Shown in pieces: positions 24,809-34,390 of a DNA stretch of 64,000 nt. The DNA is from CAXRDE01 sp964229355 (GTDB taxonomy: Bacteria; Cyanobacteriota; Sericytochromatia; UBA7694). Location of the stretch: positions 197,231 through 261,230 of the forward strand of contig CAXRDE010000004.1 in assembly GCA_964229355.1 (NCBI GenBank), written 5' to 3'. The stretch's first letter is position 1; the number at the start of each line of letters is the position of its first letter. The notes under the pieces were generated by a model. That model worked only from the letters and a program-made list of their open reading frames with translations. It was not told the DNA's origin and ran no database searches. The translations under genes were made by a program, and so were the position numbers.

Positions 24809-26035
24809 ATGCGTCGCTTTACCCTTTCTGTTTTCACGTTACTTAGCTTAAGCTGGACGGCTACAGCCTGGGCTGGTGATCTTCCCCGCTTAGAAGCCCG
24901 CTTAGATGCCCCCATGGAAAAACTCTTACAGGCCCAGAACCACCGTGAAGTCATTGGCTTTGACAGTCAGTTTAAAGCCCTCGCCAAAGGCTGTGAAACC
25001 TGCGTGAGCTACCGCCTTGAAATTCCCAAACACGTGCAACGGGATACCCTGATGGATGTGACCCTGAGCTTTAAAAACAAACAGCCCGTACTCAGTGGGC
25101 GCATGCTAAATGCCTTGCAAAAAGACCTGCTGGTGCAACACGTGGAAGCCCTGTATGGCAAAGTGGACAGCAGTGCTTTAGAGGTGTTTCCTTTTCGTCA
25201 GGTGGGCGCCGATTACGCCATTGCCAATAAAAAAGCCGTGAATCTGTATGTGAAGCCTCAGGCTGTAGCGGGCGATAACCTGGCCACGCAAATGCGTCTG
25301 GGTACCGCCATGGAGGTGTTGGAATATTCCGCCGATGGCCGTTTTGCCAAAGTGCACCTGGCTGATGATGGTTACATTGCCTGGGTGGAGCGCAAAGATA
25401 TTCAAGAGGGTGATCTGAACAGTTATAACGCATGGAAAGACCACCAAAATGTACTGGTGGTGGCTGAACTGCCTAATTTTCACTATGGCACTCGCTTAAA
25501 GTTGGTGAAAACGCAGGCCGATAGCTTTCTGGTGGCTTTGCCCAATGGCAGCACCCTGACACTGTCTAAAAACGATGCCCAACTTCACCCCAAAGGCCCA
25601 TTGCCCGGTGCCGATGCCATTATTGCCACGGCAAAGCAATACCTGCCCAAAGGCCCTCACGGCGGCGGCACCTATTTGTGGGGGGGCACCCTGGGCAAGC
25701 GTCTGGATTGCAGCGGCTTTGTGCAAACCACTTACCGCATGAACGGCGTGTTTTTGCCCCGGGATGCGGATCAACAAAAAGGCTTTACCCAACGGGTCGG
25801 CAATACCCTGGCCCAATTGAACGAACTTAAGCCGGGTGATCTGGTGTTTTTCAGCGGCAACGGAAAATACCCCACCCATGTGGGGCTTTATATCGGGAAT
25901 AATCAGGTGATTCACTCTTCTGCCAAGGGGCAGTACGACGGCATTAAAATCAACAGCCTCAAAGGCGGGGGCACCTACGACCAATACCTGCAAAAAATAT
26001 ATTTCGGCGGTGGGCGTGTGACCCGCTCGTTATAA
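24809..26035 (+). CDS. Secreted NlpC/P60 peptidoglycan endopeptidase with SH3-like region
   Basis: A 408-residue exported enzyme. A signal peptide (cleavage near AWA-GD) leads a mixed region with an SH3b-like segment (about 135-200, NLYVKPQAV to GYIAWVERKD). The NlpC/P60 catalytic domain covers about 262-408: YLWGG at 289-293, nucleophile C301 in LDCSGFVQ, H357 in THVGLYIG and H369 in VIHSS. It should cut D-Glu to meso-diaminopimelate links in stem peptides. GGAG lies upstream of ATG 24809. The GT2 gene follows after 39 bp in the same direction. Confidence 0.92.
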   Translation: MRRFTLSVFTLLSLSWTATAWAGDLPRLEARLDAPMEKLLQAQNHREVIGFDSQFKALAKGCETCVSYRLEIPKHVQRDTLMDVTLSFKNKQPVLSGRMLNALQKDLLVQHVEALYGKVDSSALEVFPFRQVGADYAIANKKAVNLYVKPQAVAGDNLATQMRLGTAMEVLEYSADGRFAKVHLADDGYIAWVERKDIQEGDLNSYNAWKDHQNVLVVAELPNFHYGTRLKLVKTQADSFLVALPNGSTLTLSKNDAQLHPKGPLPGADAIIATAKQYLPKGPHGGGTYLWGGTLGKRLDCSGFVQTTYRMNGVFLPRDADQQKGFTQRVGNTLAQLNELKPGDLVFFSGNGKYPTHVGLYIGNNQVIHSSAKGQYDGIKINSLKGGGTYDQYLQKIYFGGGRVTRSL

Positions 26036-26074
26036 GCTGAATTTATCCATCAAACTCTATTTTTAAGGCCTGCA

Positions 26075-27079
26075 ATGAACACCCCGTCGATTTCTCTTCC
26101 CCACACCCCTGACGTCCCCGATATTTCACTGGTGGCCCCCATGTACAACGAAAGTGAGGGCATAGACGCTTTTTTTGATACCGTGATTCCCATTTTGGGC
26201 AGCTTGACCGAAGCCTGGGAAATTATTTGTGTCAACGATGGCAGTCGGGATACCACCTTAGAACAGTTGCAGGCGCACCACGCCAAAGAACCGCGTATTA
26301 AAGTGATCAACTTTTCGCGCAATTTTGGCAAGGAGGCGGGCACCACAGCGGGCATTGACTTTTCGCGGGGCAAAGCGGTGATTCCCATTGATGCGGATCT
26401 ACAGGACCCCCCGGAACTGATTGTGGAAATGGTGGAAAAATGGCGCGAAGGCTACCAGGTGGTGTTGGCTACGCGCAAAGCCCGGCAAGAAGACACCTGG
26501 TTTAAGCGCTCGTCAGCCCTGATGTTTTACCGTTTGATCTCTGCCATGTCAGAAATCGACATTCCCAAAAATACCGGTGACTTTCGTTTGATGGATCGTC
26601 AGGTGGTAGATGCCATTAAGCTCTTGCCCGAAAAAACCCGCTTTATGAAGGGCATTTTTGCCTGGTTGGGTTTTCGGACCACCACCATTTACTTTGATCG
26701 GCCTCAGCGCTTTGCGGGCGAAACCAGTTGGAATTACTGGAAGCTCTGGCGCTTTGCCTTAGACGGCATTTTTGCTTTTACCACTTTGCCTTTGCAGGTG
26801 TGGACCTATCTGGGCGCTTTTATTTCGCTTCTGAGCTTTGTGTACGCCTTTGTTTTGATTGCCCAAACCCTTATTCAGGGCGTGGATGTGCCTGGATACG
26901 CCTCCACCATGGTGTCCATTCTCTTTTTGGGGGGCATTCAGTTGATCTCGCTGGGCATTATTGGCGAGTATATTGGTCGTATCTACAAAGAGGTCAAGGG
27001 GCGTCCCATTTACATTGTGCAAGACACCCAGGGTTTTTATGACGATCCTCTGGATGCCTCGCCTCACGTGGTTGCCTGA
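26075..27079 (+). CDS. Family 2 glycosyltransferase, polyprenyl-phosphate sugar transferase (GtrB/DPM1-like)
   Basis: A 334-residue GT-A enzyme: ISLVAPMYNESEGI at the N-terminus, VNDGSRDTT, SRNFGKEAGTTAGI, then IDADLQDPPELI, with the DxD-like metal site, and GDFRLMDR. Two C-terminal helices (about 240-260 and 275-295) anchor it in the membrane. This pattern is that of enzymes moving a sugar from a nucleotide sugar to undecaprenyl phosphate for later O-antigen, teichoic or lipid A modification. The sugar is unknown. It is convergent with the pilin operon, 12 bp apart. Confidence 0.9.
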   Translation: MNTPSISLPHTPDVPDISLVAPMYNESEGIDAFFDTVIPILGSLTEAWEIICVNDGSRDTTLEQLQAHHAKEPRIKVINFSRNFGKEAGTTAGIDFSRGKAVIPIDADLQDPPELIVEMVEKWREGYQVVLATRKARQEDTWFKRSSALMFYRLISAMSEIDIPKNTGDFRLMDRQVVDAIKLLPEKTRFMKGIFAWLGFRTTTIYFDRPQRFAGETSWNYWKLWRFALDGIFAFTTLPLQVWTYLGAFISLLSFVYAFVLIAQTLIQGVDVPGYASTMVSILFLGGIQLISLGIIGEYIGRIYKEVKGRPIYIVQDTQGFYDDPLDASPHVVA

Positions 27080-27091
27080 GCCCTTAAGCGT

Positions 27092-30000
27092 CTATTGCGC
27101 CCCTTGTACCCAGGTGCCAGGCACCAGGCTCGGGAAGTTATTAAACACCGTTTGGTTTTTATAGTCACCAGGGGTTTTGGGGTAATAGGGTGCGCCCACC
27201 AGTGGGTTCTTCTGCAGAGAGCGGTCAAAGTAGTATTCCCGTTTGATTTTGAAGTACTCTGAGAAGTTGACGGATTCCCGGGAGTAGATGGTGCCGTAAA
27301 ACGTTAGCTTGTCTTTGTAAGACTCGTAAGGCGGTTCAATAGAGCAAGCATTGGTCACCAGATTGATGCGCTGTAAATTGGGGATGGGCGTGCTATAAAG
27401 ATGCGCTTGAACCCGTACGCGATTGCCTGCGACCAATTGACCGTGGATGGTTAAGTTGTCTTCATAGGTGTCTGCTGTGCCACCTGAACTACAGCCTAAA
27501 AAACTTTGTTTGGTGTAGCCATTACCCATCGGCGTTACTGAAATTTTCACGTCCTGGGTGGCAAAAAGTCCTAAACCATCTAAGGATCCAACCAGTTGTC
27601 CGCTGGTATTGCGATAGCGGGTGCCGTCGGTATTGGTAACCCATTCGACCCCTGAATCAGTAATGGTGCTGATTCCTCCACCCCTCGTGTTTGAACGTGT
27701 ATAGGGCGTTGTGGGTTGGGCGGACAATTGACGCATTTCACTTTTTTGAGAGGGGGTGGCGTAAAAGTCGTTATGGTATAAGACATTGCCCACGATGACA
27801 ATATCACCATAATTATATTGGGCTTCGTTCTCAGGCGTATCAGGCGTCGGTGTAGTGGTAAAAGACAAAATAGAGAGCTGGCCATTGACAATGGTGGCTT
27901 CGCCAACGGCATCGCTGGCGTATCCTGGGAGGAAGTCAAGACAATGGGCCTGATAGCCTACGCAAGTGTTTCCCTGCGGTTTCATATTTCCAATGAGTAC
28001 CGTTGCATCCCGTACTAAAATCACCTTTTCAGGCGGGATCTGACGGAACAGATAACGGTGATAATCTGAATTTAACTGAGTATTAGCGACTTTCATGTAG
28101 TCTATCGAGGTGGCTTTATCATTGACCCAGATGGGCTCTGTTTTGTTATAGTCATCTGTTGTTGCAATAATACGTTGCCCAGCGGCACTTCCTGCGTTAT
28201 AGGTTTGTTCTCGCTTGCCAAAATAAACAGCGCGAAAATCCACTTGAGGAGGACTTGTGTTGGGATGTGTAGAAGGAAACTTGCCGACAATATAGCCTTT
28301 GCTATAATCACTGGTGTTAAAGGGGGCAGAGCCCAGTCCAGAGGCGTTGATACTACCATCTCCATTGCGAGGCAGCGTCACACCCAGGGTAAGCTCTAAA
28401 TATTTATTGAGCTGTTCCAGTTGGTTCTTGTAATTGCCAATGTCCGAAGTGGCTTTGAGTAAAGGCACCACATGAGAAGCTGCTGAGGTGGGTTTGTAAG
28501 CATTACTCGCAAACTTCAAAAAGGTATTATCTACCGTCGCAGGTTGTACTGAAATCACGGGATCTTCAGACACATTATTGGTAATGGGGTGGGTGTGTGT
28601 CCATGTATCAGCATCATAATCACTCACACTATTGGCGCCTAAATCAGCTCCGGCTACATTGGTATGGCCATGAGAAGTTTGATAAAAAGGATAGTTCGTG
28701 GTGGAAGGATGGGTATGCTGATAAACATACTGGGGGGTTCCGCCTGAATACGTCATTTTTTCTTGTATTGAGATAGGACTATGCGAGATTAATCTGGCCC
28801 GATAGACTTCTCCAGCACCAAACTCTCTGGAGGTATCGGGATAGGCGTTCCAGGCAAGAATATTGGGTGAACTGAATTTGAAGTGGGTATCTACGGAATA
28901 AGTGGTGGCACCCACGGTGATTTTTGTAATCGGCCAGGCTTGTCCCCTGTATCTCATACCCTGATAAGCGGTGTCCAGAACCAGAGGCGAAGGAATACCT
29001 TTATCCACAGCGCCGGATGGTTTTGTGACGTTCACGATTTTTTCGCCTTCGGGAGACATAAAGTGCACGGAATATGTGGCGCCATCAGCAGGGCGGGCTC
29101 CTAACCACTCAATACGGTAGTAACGGCCATAAGGAATAAAAGCATAGTTTCCGGCGTTGCTTGGCGGCGGCTCAACTTCTGGACGTACGCGAGGAGCCGT
29201 TGCCCATTGGGCACCGAGATCAGCCATCAGGATGCCCCAAAAAGGACGACGCCATAAGGCGATCTCCTTGGCATTTCCGGGGTCTGCATACAATTCATCC
29301 ATCATGTTACTGCCGGATTTGGTGACCTTGTAAGCGCCTGAATAGGTATCGTCCATACTTTCCCAAACAAAACGAAAACTTTGATTGGTGTGCACGGGAC
29401 CATAAAAGCCATAGGAAGTCATTTGGCCTAGCATGCCCTGTGGGGAATCCGGCTCATAAGCTGTATTGGCAGAAATCTGCATCGTTTCATCGGACTCCAG
29501 CATGTACCCTGAGGGGCCCTGGTCATCGGGATCACGGCTGTCCATGCTCAGCACGCCGTAAACGGTCTGGGGGCGAGCGTTGGGAATTTCATTGCCCTGG
29601 GCATCGGTGAGCCAGGCTTTGACCTTGACGCCTACAAAGTTGCCGGGGCAACTGCCACCGGGCACGCTGGCGTCGCAGAGTTTGTTGCCGTAAACATCAT
29701 AGCCCACTTGCTCCACCAAATCACCGGGAATAAAGCCCACGTCGGAGCCCAGAACGGTCTTATTGCCAAAAATATCGCGTTTTTGACCGGTTTCGATGGT
29801 GTATTCGTAACGCCCAATAATGCGTGAGCTGGTGTCGAGAGGATTTTCATAAACAGCGTGCAGGTCTTCAAAATCATCGTCCACAGGACTTTTTTGACAG
29901 CGCAGGCGATTGGCATTGCCTAAGGTGCAGTCTTGCTCAATTTCCGTAGCGGGCAATTGGGTCCAATCGCCGCCCACCGCAGACAGTTTGGCCCGTACCT

Positions 30001-30184
30001 GCTGAAAACCAATTTCGGCCACGTAAGCGGAGGTAATGGTGGCTTGTTCAAAACCGGTGCGTTGGGTTTGAAAGCGGGTGACGCCCATAAAGGTGAGCGC
30101 GAGGATCATCATCACGGCGATCAACGACAATACCATGGGGATTGATACCCCCCGTTGTCCCTGGCGGTAAAAATGTTTATTCAC
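27092..30184 (-). CDS. Very large PilX-like pilus assembly protein
   Basis: A 1,030-residue protein starting with a basic leader and one hydrophobic helix (QRGVSIPMVLSLIAVMMILA) in the manner of PilX-type minor pilins. Position +5 after the Gly is Met instead of the usual Glu. True PilX proteins are about 160-200 residues; this one has about 1,000 residues of exported beta-rich sequence with no domain I recognise. A His-rich stretch near the middle (about 28585-28735) carries three HxH motifs and could bind metal. It is the last gene of the pilin operon, overlapping the PilW-like gene by 8 bp, and may form the pilus tip or an adhesin. Confidence 0.7.
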   Translation of the reverse strand: MNKHFYRQGQRGVSIPMVLSLIAVMMILALTFMGVTRFQTQRTGFEQATITSAYVAEIGFQQVRAKLSAVGGDWTQLPATEIEQDCTLGNANRLRCQKSPVDDDFEDLHAVYENPLDTSSRIIGRYEYTIETGQKRDIFGNKTVLGSDVGFIPGDLVEQVGYDVYGNKLCDASVPGGSCPGNFVGVKVKAWLTDAQGNEIPNARPQTVYGVLSMDSRDPDDQGPSGYMLESDETMQISANTAYEPDSPQGMLGQMTSYGFYGPVHTNQSFRFVWESMDDTYSGAYKVTKSGSNMMDELYADPGNAKEIALWRRPFWGILMADLGAQWATAPRVRPEVEPPPSNAGNYAFIPYGRYYRIEWLGARPADGATYSVHFMSPEGEKIVNVTKPSGAVDKGIPSPLVLDTAYQGMRYRGQAWPITKITVGATTYSVDTHFKFSSPNILAWNAYPDTSREFGAGEVYRARLISHSPISIQEKMTYSGGTPQYVYQHTHPSTTNYPFYQTSHGHTNVAGADLGANSVSDYDADTWTHTHPITNNVSEDPVISVQPATVDNTFLKFASNAYKPTSAASHVVPLLKATSDIGNYKNQLEQLNKYLELTLGVTLPRNGDGSINASGLGSAPFNTSDYSKGYIVGKFPSTHPNTSPPQVDFRAVYFGKREQTYNAGSAAGQRIIATTDDYNKTEPIWVNDKATSIDYMKVANTQLNSDYHRYLFRQIPPEKVILVRDATVLIGNMKPQGNTCVGYQAHCLDFLPGYASDAVGEATIVNGQLSILSFTTTPTPDTPENEAQYNYGDIVIVGNVLYHNDFYATPSQKSEMRQLSAQPTTPYTRSNTRGGGISTITDSGVEWVTNTDGTRYRNTSGQLVGSLDGLGLFATQDVKISVTPMGNGYTKQSFLGCSSGGTADTYEDNLTIHGQLVAGNRVRVQAHLYSTPIPNLQRINLVTNACSIEPPYESYKDKLTFYGTIYSRESVNFSEYFKIKREYYFDRSLQKNPLVGAPYYPKTPGDYKNQTVFNNFPSLVPGTWVQGAQ

Positions 30185-31001
30185 TGCGTAACCTCACTTC
30201 TGTGCTCAATTCAATCCCGGGTTTAATCTCGTCGCCGATGCGGGCGCCTTGCATGACCAGGCGAATGCGGATAATTTTGCGAAAGTTCTCATTTAAAAAG
30301 GTTTGAAGGGCCACCGCTCCCTCGTCGGTCTGAATCGTGCTGAGCTGGCTGTCGAGGGTGGCGTTCATTTGGCGCTCTAAAAGCGGATAGGTAAACTGGA
30401 TTTCGGCCACTTCTTTGGCAACCACAGTGCGCTCAGGTTCAGGGCTACTCTGAAAATTGGTGCTGGTAGCCGTCAGCGGGCGTTGTACTTCTCGCAGCAG
30501 TTGATTGTCTTCTAAGCGGTAGGTTACCCGTTCAATGACGCTTGTGCCGCCGGGACCGGGTGCCACGGCTTTGTAATACACCAATGAATTGCTGCCGCCC
30601 ACATCAGGGTTGGGATACCACTTGTGGTAGATGTCGGTACCCATCTGGGTGGCAAACCAGCGGGCTGCGGGCATGGCAGGATCAATGACAACACCCGCGG
30701 TACTGGGATAAGGATAAAGTTCTTTGGCGGTATAGGGCAGGGCGGGAAGGGTGTCCCAGGCAGGGGTTGCGTTAAACAGACGGGGGCGGGCCACACTGGC
30801 GCTCTTGATTTCACGGGTGAGGCGAGACAGAGCCTGTTGGGCAACAGAGGTGTTTTCAGCGCTCTCCTGGCCCACTTTCAGGGTACGGCTGGTGTACATA
30901 AAAAAACCAATGGCGCCACCCAGTACGCCAATGCCAATGACCAGTGCCACCAGACTTTCCACCATAGTAATGCCCCGTTGCTGTAAACGATAGACTTGCA
31001 T
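30177..31001 (-). CDS. PilW-like minor pilin (prepilin-type N-terminal methylation domain)
   Basis: A 274-residue prepilin. The class III leader QQRG is followed by ITMVESLVALVIG, with Glu at +5, so prepilin peptidase should cut after Gly10 and methylate the new N-terminus. The rest is a long globular domain. PilW-type minor pilins prime assembly of type IV pili or pseudopili. ATG 31001 overlaps the stop of the PilV-like gene as TAATG. Confidence 0.88.
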   Translation of the reverse strand: MQVYRLQQRGITMVESLVALVIGIGVLGGAIGFFMYTSRTLKVGQESAENTSVAQQALSRLTREIKSASVARPRLFNATPAWDTLPALPYTAKELYPYPSTAGVVIDPAMPAARWFATQMGTDIYHKWYPNPDVGGSNSLVYYKAVAPGPGGTSVIERVTYRLEDNQLLREVQRPLTATSTNFQSSPEPERTVVAKEVAEIQFTYPLLERQMNATLDSQLSTIQTDEGAVALQTFLNENFRKIIRIRLVMQGARIGDEIKPGIELSTEVRLRSE

Positions 31002-31480
31002 TAATTGGCACCTCCCGTACGGGTCAGGGTGGTGCCCATGGTGACAGCCCGTCCCGCGCCACCGGGCCAGCTCAGGGTCAGGGTCACCTGAATGGTGTCA
31101 TCCACAGCGCCCGGACCATTGGCCGAAAAGCTGTAAAAACGTTGCACTTGCATGGGCTTGGTACCGGCCTCAGGAGCGGTGACGATTTCTCCGGTGGCCT
31201 TTACAAACAAGGGGTTACCCTGGGTGTCGTCGGCCAGAACGGCGGTAGGGGTGCCCTCGCTAACAATGGCGTTGGCGCCTTGAAAGCCTTGCAATTGCAC
31301 TTCTTCTAAAATACGTTGGGCCGCCTGAACGGCTCCGCTGCGTTCTTTGGTCTGGTTGCTCGATTTAAAACTGTAAGACATCATGGGCGAGATCATCATG
31401 ATCAGCATGCCCAGGAGCAAGGCTGCTACTAAGGCCTCCACCACGGAGATTCCCTGTTGTGAATGGTTTTTAATTGCCAT
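31001..31480 (-). CDS. PilV-like minor pilin
   Basis: A 159-residue prepilin with leader HSQQG and the methylation motif ISVVEALVAALLLG, Glu at +5 being present. The globular part is small. The start is taken at ATG 31480, which overlaps the end of the J-like gene by 11 bp; the longer frame upstream is an out-of-frame shadow of that gene's proline-rich tail. Gene order PilV, PilW, PilX matches minor pilin clusters of type IV pili or type II-like pseudopili. Confidence 0.85.
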   Translation of the reverse strand: MAIKNHSQQGISVVEALVAALLLGMLIMMISPMMSYSFKSSNQTKERSGAVQAAQRILEEVQLQGFQGANAIVSEGTPTAVLADDTQGNPLFVKATGEIVTAPEAGTKPMQVQRFYSFSANGPGAVDDTIQVTLTLSWPGGAGRAVTMGTTLTRTGGAN

Positions 31481-32699
31481 AGGGATTATATCCCTGGGGG
31501 GTGGTGTTTTGCGTGGGGGCCTGTGCGGGTGGGGCCTGTTGGGTTGGCGGGGCTTGCGCTGCAGGAGCCTGTGTTGAAACCGGCGTTTGGGGCTGCACGG
31601 GTGCTGGCTCCGCAGGCGTGGTGGCTGCTGCTTCAGGGGTTGGGCCATACTCCGGAAAATACTGGCGGGGAAAACCCGCCGCATCCATATCGATGGGTTC
31701 GCCACTGCCGGTTTTCAGGGGGAGGCTCGAAGGGCTGGGAATCAATTCGTTATTGGCGGTAATCATAATCGGCATATCGCCTACCTTTTTCCAGCCTTTG
31801 AGTTCTGCGGGTTTGTAGGTTAAGACGCTACCGTCTTTGTAGGTGATAGCTACGGTGCTTTGGCCCCCGTAATACGCTTTGTTTACGGCTTCTAAGTTTG
31901 TATAGTCAAAGACCTGGCCGGAGGGGCGGTAATCGGCGGGGAAGTAAGTGATTTGGGCCACGGTCACCGCATTTTGCGCCAGCGCTGCTTTCATGTCTTC
32001 AGGGAGCTGAGCTTCTAAAGTGGCCACATCTACCGTGGGTTCATCGGACCATTGTTTGACCATTGTTTGCAAAAATTGGCCCGGAATGCCGGAGGCAATA
32101 AAAACCGCCAGACCCACAAACCCCATGGTCAGAAGGGCCACCTGCTGGTTCATGCGGGACTGGAACCAATTTTGTTGGCGATCGGGCACTTTAAAGAGCA
32201 AGCGGGCAATGGTTTCTTTGGCAAACTTGTAGTCGGGGTCCAGACGCAGCGCCGTTTCAAGCTCGGTTTCAGTGAAGTTGTACCATTTCTTCTCGGCGTA
32301 AGCGATGGCCAAATGCACCCGATACAAGGGGCGGTGAGGGTATAAAGCAGCCACTTCTTTCAGGTAGCGCAGGGCCAGATCCGTTTCGCTACGCTTCCAG
32401 GCGCGAATGCCCTCTTTAAAAAGCATCTCAATACGCTCCTGGCTGGGCACGTTTTTGCGGCCCAGGGTGGTGAGATCGTAGCGCGCGCGCATGACGGGAT
32501 CACTGAGCGTTTCGTAGGCGCGGGTCAGTTGCAGCATTTTCTCGGCGGCCTGTAGACGCACATCACCATCGGCACTTTTTAAATTAAGTGCCATAGACTC
32601 TTCTTGAAAGGCGGTTTCCACTTCGCTGTGCGTGGCAGAAGGCTCTAACTGAAGCAGTTCATAGTAATTGGGGTCTGTTAAAAAGGCCTGATCGAGCAT
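31470..32699 (-). CDS. J-like domain/TPR membrane protein at head of pilin operon
   Basis: A 409-residue protein. Residues 8-78 look like a DnaJ J-domain (NYYELLQLEPSATHSEVETAF to ETLSDPVMRARYDL), but the HPD tripeptide needed to stimulate Hsp70 is absent (SMALNLKSADG at that place). Residues about 88-170 form TPR-like helices, one membrane helix lies near 187-210, an unknown domain follows, and the last 70 residues are a Pro/Gln/Ala/Thr tail. It may scaffold pilus assembly at the membrane. A -10-like TATAAT lies at 32725-32720 and AAGGA precedes ATG 32699. Confidence 0.75.
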   Translation of the reverse strand: MLDQAFLTDPNYYELLQLEPSATHSEVETAFQEESMALNLKSADGDVRLQAAEKMLQLTRAYETLSDPVMRARYDLTTLGRKNVPSQERIEMLFKEGIRAWKRSETDLALRYLKEVAALYPHRPLYRVHLAIAYAEKKWYNFTETELETALRLDPDYKFAKETIARLLFKVPDRQQNWFQSRMNQQVALLTMGFVGLAVFIASGIPGQFLQTMVKQWSDEPTVDVATLEAQLPEDMKAALAQNAVTVAQITYFPADYRPSGQVFDYTNLEAVNKAYYGGQSTVAITYKDGSVLTYKPAELKGWKKVGDMPIMITANNELIPSPSSLPLKTGSGEPIDMDAAGFPRQYFPEYGPTPEAAATTPAEPAPVQPQTPVSTQAPAAQAPPTQQAPPAQAPTQNTTPQGYNPYGN

Positions 32700-32791
32700 G
32701 CATACTTCCTTCTCCTTGTATTATAGGAAAATTCTGGCGAAGTTTGTGGATTTTGGGTTTAAGAACAGACCAGTATTGCTTAAAGAAAAGG

Positions 32792-33895
32792 TTAAAAAAC
32801 AATCACTTCTTCGTTTTTACCCGCAAAGGGGAAGCTGTCGACGCGGTACCCTTGCTCGCTATTGACGTTAAAGATCCGGCTCACCTGTTCGGTATCTTCG
32901 TGGGTAATGTACAGGGTCCGTTGATCCTGTGACAAAGAGAGGTGTCGCGCTTCGTTCGCTGGTAAGGGAATGGCGGGCATGCGGCGTAAAAAAGCCCCGC
33001 GCAGTTCGAAGCGTTCCACGCGATTGTCAATGGTGGCGTAGAGACGGGTCCCGTCTTTGCTAATGACAGAGCTGTAGAGAATACCCACGGCCTTTTGCAG
33101 GGCCACCTGGCGGTTCACTGAGCCTTGCTTAATATCGAAGGCGTAAAGGCTCACTTCACCTTTTAACTGGTGAAAGGCATAAAAGAATTTACCCTGGGGA
33201 GACAAAAGGCCCACGTTGTTACCAAAGGGGACGCCGTGGGGAAACTTCTGTTGGTCCACCACCTGCTGGGCGTCAATGTCAACGGTAGTACGCTCAATGT
33301 TTTCATCGCCAAAGTATACCGACTGAATCAAGTTGGGACGGTCTCCCCACTCCAGCAGGCCCGCCGGAAAGTGAGAGGCCAGGTATTCCCAGGCGCCGGT
33401 GTTTAAGTCGTTGCGCAGCAGTCCACCAATGCCGCCCTCTTTGGCGGATACAAAGACCGACTGGTCGCGGACCTGCACATCAATGGGCAAGAGTCTGGCC
33501 TGAGAAAAAGAGAGGGAACGATCGAGAACAAATGTCTTGAGATCCAGCACATACAGATCATATTCAGGTTGTGCTGCCCCCGAGCGTACCGAGAGATACA
33601 GTTTGCCCTGGGGGTGATCGCCGGTCATGGTCAGCACCCGGCCCGGTACGTCAATGCGACGCACCCAACGGGTTTGCAGGTTCATAATTTTGAGGGTAGA
33701 GCGGTTGTTTGTGGTGGGCTCAATCACACATAAATACTGGTCTTGCTGACGCTGAGGGTCAAATCCAGGATCCATGTTTTGGGCCTGTTGGGCCCTCAGA
33801 GAAGCAGCGGGAACGGATCCCTGACGTACAGGAACACTCTGACAAGCGATTAGAAGAGAGACGCTTGCCGTTGCAAACGCCAGGGCGCGTTTCAC
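32792..33895 (-). CDS. Lipoprotein with beta-propeller-like repeats
   Basis: A 367-residue lipoprotein (lipobox LIAC, C18) made of repeated beta strands with phrases such as GRVLTMTGDHPQGKLYLSVRSG, split in the protein as RVLTMTGDHPQGKLYLSV, and SLSQDQRTLYITHED. This is the style of YVTN/lactonase-like seven-bladed propellers. No catalytic site is visible. The upstream lipoprotein gene ends exactly one base before its ATG, so the two are one transcript. Confidence 0.75.
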   Translation of the reverse strand: MKRALAFATASVSLLIACQSVPVRQGSVPAASLRAQQAQNMDPGFDPQRQQDQYLCVIEPTTNNRSTLKIMNLQTRWVRRIDVPGRVLTMTGDHPQGKLYLSVRSGAAQPEYDLYVLDLKTFVLDRSLSFSQARLLPIDVQVRDQSVFVSAKEGGIGGLLRNDLNTGAWEYLASHFPAGLLEWGDRPNLIQSVYFGDENIERTTVDIDAQQVVDQQKFPHGVPFGNNVGLLSPQGKFFYAFHQLKGEVSLYAFDIKQGSVNRQVALQKAVGILYSSVISKDGTRLYATIDNRVERFELRGAFLRRMPAIPLPANEARHLSLSQDQRTLYITHEDTEQVSRIFNVNSEQGYRVDSFPFAGKNEEVIVF

Positions 33896-34306
33896 TTAAA
33901 GCAGACCTGCCAGTTCATAGCGTTCTTTGAGATCATTATAGACATCGCGCCAGCCATTGTTGGCGGCGAGTTTCACCGCCAGTTGCGCTTCACCCGGCGT
34001 GGTGCGGTAACGAGAACTCACTTGTCCACCTTCACGGACCACGGTTTGTACGCTTACAGTGCTGTTACCCAGGGGGCGACGAATCAATTGTAAGGTCATT
34101 TCTTCGCCACTGCTTTGCTCAATGATCATGTTGAGTTCGGTGCGATCGGCGTTGTATTCATAACGCGAGTCTACCACGCCGCGGGCGGGGGTGTTTTGGG
34201 CGGTCAGGGCGGGGTTTGGGGGCAATACGGGGCTTACGCCCTGGCGAGGACCTGCACAGGCCACCAGCACCATCGATAGACCCACCAAAGGCAGACATTT
34301 GTTCAT
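33896..34306 (-). CDS. Small hypothetical lipoprotein
   Basis: A 136-residue lipoprotein (MNKCLPLVGLSMVLVAC, lipobox LVAC) followed by a Pro-rich linker and a compact beta-rich domain. ATG 34306 is chosen because AAGGAG lies nine bases upstream; a TTG at 34315 falls directly against that site. It abuts the propeller lipoprotein downstream. No family is recognised. Confidence 0.75.
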   Translation of the reverse strand: MNKCLPLVGLSMVLVACAGPRQGVSPVLPPNPALTAQNTPARGVVDSRYEYNADRTELNMIIEQSSGEEMTLQLIRRPLGNSTVSVQTVVREGGQVSSRYRTTPGEAQLAVKLAANNGWRDVYNDLKERYELAGLL

Positions 34307-34390
34307 GATTGACAACTCCTTCTGATACGCAATGCTTATTTTCCTTTAATTTAGCACAAATTTAAACTTTTCGCAAAGATCTGCGCCAAA

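Noticed and set aside
24733..24954. Longer N-terminus of the 169-residue hypothetical
   Set aside because: The extension overlaps the divergent NlpC gene's coding region and is its antisense shadow.
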